Shown here piece by piece: positions 27,801 to 36,800 of a DNA stretch of 64,000 bases. Location of the stretch: assembly GCA_948146395.1 (NCBI GenBank), contig OX411547.1, forward strand, positions 57,057,066 to 57,121,065, in the 5' to 3' direction. Numbering within the stretch: position 1 is the stretch's first letter; the number at the start of each line of letters is the position of its first letter. The stretch comes from Fragum whitleyi. Taxonomy: Eukaryota > Mollusca > Bivalvia > Cardiida > Cardiidae. The notes under the pieces are model-generated. The model searched no databases. It saw nothing but the letters and a program-made list of their open reading frames with translations, and was not told where the DNA came from. The translations under genes and the position numbers were made by a program.

Positions 27801-30800
27801 TCGAACGATTGATCCATGGGATTTTTGTTTGAAAATGAATAATATGAAAAAAATGATGAAATAACTTTCAACTAAAGAGTCTTATTGTTGCATTCCTTTT
27901 GTTTACAAAAAAGTCGATACCGTATTATTATTCCTGTTACGTACGCGGCCTCAATTGCAAATGAAAAAAAATAATTAAAGTCAAATTTAAACACCGTTCA
28001 AATGTTGAACCTTAAACGTTTTCGAGTATATAAATTTACGTCAGTCTTTGAGGAAATATAGATCCATCAAAATTTAAAACCCAAAATGCTTCACGAGTTA
28101 ATCGTTCGGTCCCATCTTGTCATACTTTCAAGCAGACGTTACATGGCTGTATGTTTTTTGACATCGCTAAATCAACTAGTCGCCGAAATATCAATAAGAG
28201 ACAACATATAGTAAAGAATGTAAAAAGCAGGTGGCCAATCAACAAGTTAATTCAATTAAATAAAAGTGTATTTTCATAGAATGTGTAATTATGACACACG
28301 GTACATTATTGACAATAAGGTGTCAAAGGATTACGAGTTGAAAAGTGTGAAAATCACAATAATATGACATCTTGTTATTAGCGATGGACCCTTTGTTCGA
28401 GTTTTTCCAGGTGAAATATAAGCATTTTTAACTCCCGGACTGAAGAATGTGATCGAGAGTTCGACCGGCCTGGTGTACGAGTTTTCCGAGGTCGAACACT
28501 TTGAATTATGAGCGAATTTTGCCGGGACTGAGATCCTTGTTCGAATTTTCCCTAGTGTTCGAGATAACCTCTGTTCGAGAGACCGAAGTTTGATTGTAGT
28601 ACCCTCATTTTTTTAATCGGCGTATAGGCTTTACACCAGATGGAGGTAAAATAAGGTGTGGATATTCTGAAACTGAATGTGGCAGTTTCATTCAATAAAA
28701 TATCATTATTTCTATATTTAGATTTTCTTCTTAGTTAAGGTAGTACACCCCAATTAGAAATTTGAAGTCGGCTGGTTTCTTGAAGTTTGTATCGATACGT
28801 TTCGCAAACATTACCTTTTTATACGTGGTCATAGTAGCAATACAGAATTGTTGGTACTCATGATATTAAAGCCCACGTCTGTGTTCGTGAACATTTTCGA
28901 CTTTGTACACATAAACTAGACTTTTTTTCTCAGAGATAAGCTTGATTTTGTCATTTCAATATTCAGTTATGCAAATGATTATGACGCGACGATCTAAATT
29001 TAAGCCTTACTTGATGAATATTTATGGCCCTTAAATATCGGATTCCAATTTGATTGTCGAAACATTACCGCTCCTGCGCGTGGGCACGTGTCTAATAACT
29101 CGTTTACATAATTTACTTCATACCACAGAGTATGCGTTTCACGAAAAAAATCGTCGTTTGTCGATCGTCTTTCATAACATTAAATCAAGAAAAAACATTC
29201 AAAGAGTATTCACAAAAAACCGATTTCTTTTACTCTAATGAAGACGGGGGCTTTCAGTACTGCAAAAACATATTCGATGCCGCATTTACTACGTCATCAT
29301 CTGATTAAGATCAGCCTACACTTCCTGCCTTGCTTTCAGGATGACAAAACGTTGCAAGTTGTTTGCAAATTGTACCCCGCTTTGCACACAATTGTACGTG
29401 CAAAGCGGGGTATAATTTGCAAACAGTTTGCACTGTTTTGTCATTATATAAGCTTAGCAGGATGTGTAAGCTAATCTTAGTCTGGACCGTCTGCCAAAGC
29501 TTTGCCAACAAGAGGAAATGCTGTTAACAAGGAGAAGCTCACATATTTTATATCCATTATATTTTCCCTTTTTTCTCTCTTCTTCTTTTGAAATAACATA
29601 AACATTCTCAAAATCATAAATAATTGCATTGGACAAATTTTCATGCTCGCGAGGTAATAAATGAATGATTGAAACTGCCATTTCAGATTCTTCAAGATTA
29701 TTCATTATTCTTGCGTTTCTTCTTCATATATTTTTTACTCTGTCATTTTTCTTACACAGTGGGATTTTTGTTTGTCATTACATATTTCTTTCATTTTACG
29801 ATTTTGGTGTACGTTAATTGCGGTTCTCCTAAGTCCGTTTCCCATAAGATTTGCTTAGAATCTTTTCCCGACGAGTTAGGATTAATCATGTGAGATGTGT
29901 TCAAACTCAACCCACTTTGAATGGCCTTAATTTAAGCATTGTAAAATCGATTAGATAAACATAGTGCTAGCAATGATTACCAAAATGGTTAATCCATATT
30001 TGAGTTAGTCCTTTAAAAAATCAATTTGCTAGTTTAAAATATGATACTTAGACTGTGTATGTTTCCCCAGATTTATGTTTAGACACGACCTGGCATTCCG
30101 ACCATGAGTTTACAGAAATAGATATGCATCTGAACCTATTAAAAAAGAGTAAATGGAATCAGTTAACGGTTTTTGAAAGGCACCCTTCAAAATTAATTCG
30201 TCATTTCTTATGTGTAAACAGAAAAAATGCGTTATTCCTGTGACAATGTGATAAGTAAAATGTAAATTCCGATTATTAACTAATTTGTTTCGCTCACTTA
30301 AACGTCTAAACGCAAAATTAAAAAGATTCAAAATTGATATTTCTATTATTCAGTTACATCTATATACCAAAACTTACTACTTTATGTTTTGGTTCAAATA
30401 CGTGTATGCTGAATTTAATAGAGAAATTTAATTTCGTTTTCTTATATATTTTAGAAATAAACTTTCAATATCTTGATTTTTATTCTTTAACATATTTCCC
30501 CACCTTTCTTTCTTATTTCGTACAAATTTCTCCCAATTTTTCTTATATGCTGTGTTTTCCTACGAATTTAATTATTTAGAAAAAACTTTTTATTTTTTAT
30601 TCAAGTAGTTCATGATATGAAATGGTTAAAATTGTCACAGACATTGTCTTACAAATTTCCTTCCCAATTTTTCTTATATGCTTTGTTTTTCTAAGAATTC
30701 AATTATTTGGAAAACTTTTTATTTTTATACAAGTAGTTCATGATATGAAATGGTTAGCGTTGTCACACACAGCCTCAACATTTTATATCTAATACGACTT

Positions 30801-33800
30801 CTTTTACACATTCTCCGAAAAGAGAATAAAATGTACATGAAATATCAATCACCTTGAGTGAACTCCACAGCCTTACACTTTAGAATATGTATACTTCGTA
30901 GTCTGACAAATACATATATAATAGGATCTGATAAAAATCACTTTTCCTTCGAGCAAAAATACTATATGTTACTTTAAGTCCCAGAATACTAACACTTCAT
31001 TACGTACCGAGTCTCCACATGGCTGCCACAGCACCTTGACTTTGAAATCTCACATGTATCACTTCATACATCAGGATAGAAAGAAGGAACATAGAGTAAA
31101 TTCTTTGTCCGGAAAAATTCCCGTGACCTGGTCGGGAATCGATCCTTGGACCTTTTTTATCTAAAGTCTCAGCCCTAACAACTAGATCAGGGACTCTAAA
31201 AAGCGTAATTACTAATAAAAATTTAATTTTTACACGGACTATTGACCCACAAGTTTATGTCAGTGATCAAAGGTCAATTTTGTCTATACCAATATAGACA
31301 AAACTGACCTTTGATTACTCACTCTAAATTACGGAACTTATTTTTATAGGTCTATACAACGTTATTTCTCATCACAAGTTAAAGTCTGTCGCACGTGACG
31401 GGTATATTAAACCTACTAGCTGATTATATGTTATGATATTTTACACATACCGGGTTTTGATAACGTTATTACTGACTACATGTCAAGCTCTTCTCTTTCC
31501 CTAAGGTCTTTTATAGATTTATAACGGTTGGTCATAGCAAATTTTTAAACTTTGAAAATTTGCAGACAGTGTATGTATTGAAGCAAAACGAATTGTTTGA
31601 CCGTCTTCTAAGGATGTTGGGTAACCTGTTTCTTCAAAATTAAACGTCAAGTTTTGAAAGAAAACTTTAAACTTTCGTGCACACTCGAGAGACTACATAG
31701 GCACTCTTTTAAAGCTACAAAACAGCTGAATCAACACAAAAGGGATAAATAGCCTTTTTTCCTTGATAACAAAATTAATTCTTGTGCCGTAATACCCTCA
31801 AAACAGAAAGGGAGCGGTTAGCAATAAGACACTCGACTTATAATATAATTACTGCTTACAGGTTATGCCGCCTGACTCTTCCTTCATCAAACACATCAAG
31901 CGTGGATCGGCAGCCGGTATAGACAGCGACGATGAACAGGGAAAAGAGAACGAGGGATTTGAACCGGGATCAGAGGTATGACAAGAAGGTCTGATTTTTT
32001 TTTAAAGGGGAACCAATTAATTATCATAATGTGCAACAAGATTTTGCAATCTGATGTGCTGTTACATCGCGTCACCCCTCAAGAAAACAGTTTATTGAAC
32101 TCAATCTCTACACACCCCTCTTGAGTTAAGCCAATTGATCCTGTGCGTGACATTTACAACAATTTGAAATGTTTGTGAAGTGCAAACACTGAGTGGTGTA
32201 GACAGCCACAAACTTATATAAAGTTACCTGATTGTCTACAGATAATTAAGGGCTTTTTTCAATCTACACAAGACATAGTGAAGACTCTGGTCAGACTGTG
32301 CGGATGCACAGGCTGGTCATAGTCTTTGCTTTTGGCATATTTAAAATTGTTAGAAATCTCACGCACAGGATCAATTGCAAGTGCTTAAATACACAATGTC
32401 AATATACATAGTTTTCCTTTGAAATAAAAAAAGCCAAATTTTCTTGGTGTAAATCACTCAAGACAAAGGTGTAATTTAATTTCAAGAAACAATGTCTAGA
32501 AGGTGTACCTGTTGCCCTTGTCCTTTACCGATGTTTCGGCGTAAAACTGGGCGTTATCAAAGCATTACTATTTTGACGCATAAAAAGAAGTTTAATAAAG
32601 CTATCCTATTTAATGAACGATGCAAAATACTTTACAGAAATGCATCTTGTCCTCCGTATGTATAATTATTTTAATAAAAGATGTTCACTAACTTGTTGAT
32701 ATAATGTTTTTTCAGCACCGAAAACAGGTAACTAATATCATCATTTCATGCATCTATTTCTTCTTTATCTTGGTGCATGGCGAAAAGCTTCAAACCTTAA
32801 AGCCTTTTCATGTTTCATCTTTGAGATACTTACTTACTTCTAGATATTAACATGTATTTTTTTTTTACCTTATTCTTTTCAATTTACAAAAGCCACGGAT
32901 ATTTCCAACTTTTCACATGCTTGAACATCAAAGAATTCTATTTAATCATTGTTTGCAAACAGTTTTTCCTATCTGTTTGGAAAAGCCACTATCTCTAAAG
33001 TGGTTTGCGATTCAATCAACATCGACGTCACCTTTTTAGAGGTTTCTTTGACACATTTTCCTTAGAATATAGGATGATAATAGATTGCCCTTAGAGTTAT
33101 GTACCAATGTGTTTTGAAAAAAATAGAAAATCAAAGAAACTAGTGATTCGTTAAATTCTGAAAACAATATTAAGAACTTAAAACAAATATTTTATCAAAT
33201 CGCTTAAGCAATTCTGAAGATTTGGCATGTTTTCATCCAGCCGCTTAAGAGTTGTAGCCGATAGTGTCATTTGCATGATCATGAGTCATGGATCATTTGT
33301 ATTGTCTCTTGGTTGAATAACGTATAGATTGAGTCATAGAAGGGTGGGTTTTTTTTTTATGAAAACTTAAAACTAATTAGCAGATGACTTTGTTTCTATA
33401 AGTACTTGTTTTGATAGCTGTCTTTTTATGGTTCTTTCTTGATATTTTCTTTCTATTCTACTATTTTCTGTTCTCATCTGCATGGTTGTTCAATCTTGAA
33501 TTATTCAAGATCATATTTTCTTTCTGTGCCGACTGTTAATGTGACTTCTAACATTATTAAATTGTGTCGATGAAATGATGATCGATCGATTTTCTATGTC
33601 ATAAATGGATCAAGGAACAGTGTTCTATGATTCTTTTGAAATTTGAATTAGGGAGAATTTTATACAAAATCTTTCAACTTAAACACAAAATATACGATTT
33701 CACTTTACTACATGATACATTTAAGTCGAACAAAATAAAGATTTTTCCAAAAAGAGGAGGCTATAAGACATAACTTAATTCATTAACGTTCAACAAACGA

Positions 33801-36800
33801 TTGATATAATATCATCTCATTTTATTCGCATTCAATACTAGTTTATCACACCCCTATGAGTTTCCTTTGGAAAACATTTCAAATCAATCACCTTCTGATC
33901 TTCACGATGAGTTTATTTTTTGTGCTATTCTTGAGTCACATGGACGATCAAAACATTTTCTCGATAGAAATGATTCAAAGGAGTCGAAATATTTGACATA
34001 TATCTCTTTCCATCCTACTCGACAGGACTTCAGTCAAGTTGGTGATGAATTATGTAATATGAGACCAGCAATAACTCTGAAATCAACACATGTATATTGT
34101 ATATATATTTTTCAAAGTGCTTCTTTAATTATTTAAATCTAAACAACCCCGCATGGTTTTCAATCTCAGGTTAAATAAACTAAACTATGGCAGAAACAAA
34201 TATCCGAAAACACTTTAAATGCTCTGAATGAGATCTTATAAAAACATAAACCGTCAGGCGAAAAACAACATCTTGATATTGCTCAATGTCTACCCTAGTC
34301 AGTTGTGCTAGTCGAATTGGATCGAAGCTTTAAAGACTTGGTATATTTTCGGTATCTTGAATGATCAGTATAATATTTTTGTGAATTTCACCCTCCAGTT
34401 GACATCAAATAATTATCAAATATCAAATCAGACTGACTAGGGTCGAAACTTTTCAAACTCCAATATTTCTCTGAGTCTAGAATGATCATTCGACATTTCT
34501 GTATAAGAAATAATGAAATTCGATCTTTCTTTTGGCCTGCACTTGAACCAGTCTTTTTGTAAAATATATATTTTACGGAGTTCCCTGATAGTCCCATTTC
34601 GCGTGAATTTTCGAAGAAATATATATCGGGCTACTGTTTGTAAAAATAGAAATTGTATGTTTCGAACCAGTTTATCTTGAACAAATTTTAACTCAATGAT
34701 TTTAATAAACGTATACTTGTTAATCATATTTATGATATGACTTACATCGCGGAAGTGAAATAACACCGTTGATTATTTTTGATAGTACATAGGTGTTTTT
34801 TCACTGGTGAAATAACTATGCAGAAAGAGAAAAAGAAAACTCTCGCATTTCTATTGGCTATTGCTGACCTGTCAAACCTTGATATCTTCGGTCGCTCCGG
34901 CATAACTTCATGTATTTCTTTAAGGCGCATCGCCGCGAACATAGACAAAAATTGACAAAACCCGTAATGGCAGCCGTAATTCTCTCACTTCGCTGTTAAC
35001 ACGACCCGGGTATACACATTATGATACAGTTTAAAGCATGTCAGTTAATAACATACAAATAAGAAAATTATATAATTCTAATTAATGCCTTTTTATTTAA
35101 CAAAACTGTCCATTCGAATTGCTAGCCTTCTCGCAGGTAAGGCCAAAAACCGCTTTCATGTGGCTCGGATGACATAATTTCTAGCCGGAAATAAATCGGC
35201 ATAAAGACCTATCCCGACAAGAAACCATATGATAAATAAAAAATGTTATATTTTTGTTGTAAAAATTACATCATAATGAATTGATGACGTCAATTCATAC
35301 ACGGCGGTTTACGTTTAGTGTAATAAATTGATTCCATAATTTTCTCGAATTCTTTCGATTTATCGAAGGTTATATTATAAATAGAATTTCAAATTTGTGC
35401 TGATGAAATACCATTGTTCTTTTAACTCGTCATCTAAAGCAAGAAAAAAACTCTGCACAACCTCGTTTTTATCTGTTTATGGATGATTCGTCTAATAAAT
35501 TCCGTATCCAATGACCACTCATTCAATATCCTCTCTGTACACTAACCTTTACATTTTCAGTACAATCTACAATCAAAGTCCCTGCCAACAGCCCAGGAAG
35601 CCGAAGACTTTTACGACGAGATGTTGACAGCCGGTGGTCTGAAAGATTTGGACCCGGATGGAGATATCCCGGAGGCCCTTCTAGGGGAAAGAGGGGAACC
35701 CGAGGGTGAGGAGGTCCCCGATCCTGATGCACCCACACAGAAAAAGAAAATCAGTGACAGCAGTGTATGCAGTACGGACTCAGGTTCGTAAAAAATCAAT
35801 CCTCGTTACCGTTCGGAACATCGTTCGGACTTTTCCGTATACTGGAAAGTACCTCGGAACATCGCTCGGACTTTTCCGTATGCTGGAAAGTACCTCGTAC
35901 GTTGCTTTCATTTACCAAAGGCAATGTCAAAAGTGTAAAATGAATGTATTCTTGACAATGTTCAGTTTTAAGAGTTATTGAGAATGCTTTTCCGTAATTT
36001 TGGGTCATTTTTGAGGTAATTTGGCTTCTGGTGGTTTTTCGGGTTATCTAATACACTTGAAGAAAATCATATTTTGGTAATTCTTTCCGATCGTCCATGG
36101 AGATCTTTTGGGCATATTTGATGACAAAACGCAGTCAAATACTGCGTATTGTTATCAAAGAATAAATATGCCCCCTTTTATTCTGACGTTGATTTTGTTT
36201 TATGCAACGTTATCCACAGCGGGATCGTTGGTGTTTGTGACGTCATATAAACCCGCGTGCAAATGACGCGCTTTCATGGCTGCGCTCTAATTATGGCGTG
36301 TTAAGAGGACGACAGTTTATTTCAGTGCAATACCTTTTTAGCTTTTAATGAGTGAGTGATAACAGTATACTTTCACTTGGCAACTAGTGAATATATAGTC
36401 ATTTTGGTCACGAATTGAATAATCTATCGATCTTACATGAAAAACAACGACTTTCTATTTCATTTATGAAGAATTTAGACGAAATATGATAAACTGCGGC
36501 CATATTCTCCTAACGTGTCATTCTGCACGTCATTACAAAACATCGTAATCATTGGTTGAATACGCATAGACTATGTCCAATTGAGAGAATTGAACGTTAT
36601 CAGGTTATCCTAGCTATTTCATTGGTTTGAAGATTAAATTACCAATAGTTATTTCATCGGTTTGAAGATCAAATTACCAAGTTATAATCTACTTATATTT
36701 CTCGATTAACTACCGGAATGAATGAAAGAAAGGAAATGTTCTTTTGTTTCTTTCTTGTAATTTTTGTTTTTGATGGACCTCGTATTCAAAATGAACTGTT

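Larger units (their letters stand above)
25939..31861 (+). other. Channel intron 15 (5.9 kb)
   Basis: Carries two family A elements, a pogo/Tigger-like element (27576-28596), a hairpin repeat (29341-29446), a tandem duplication (30521-30770) and a small inverted repeat (31262-31317). Short open frames at 29454-29705 (minus) and 30055-30243 (plus) match nothing I know. Confidence 0.5.
31976..35560 (+). other. Channel introns 16 and 17
   Basis: A family A element (32136-32375), the tentative 12-nt microexon, a degraded family D element (34247-34606) and two family F pieces. 32730-34240 is AT-rich with nothing recognised. Confidence 0.5.

Noticed and set aside
34388..34766. Minus-strand frames of 69 and 109 codons
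   Set aside because: They fall in a degraded family D repeat; similar frames appear in other copies.
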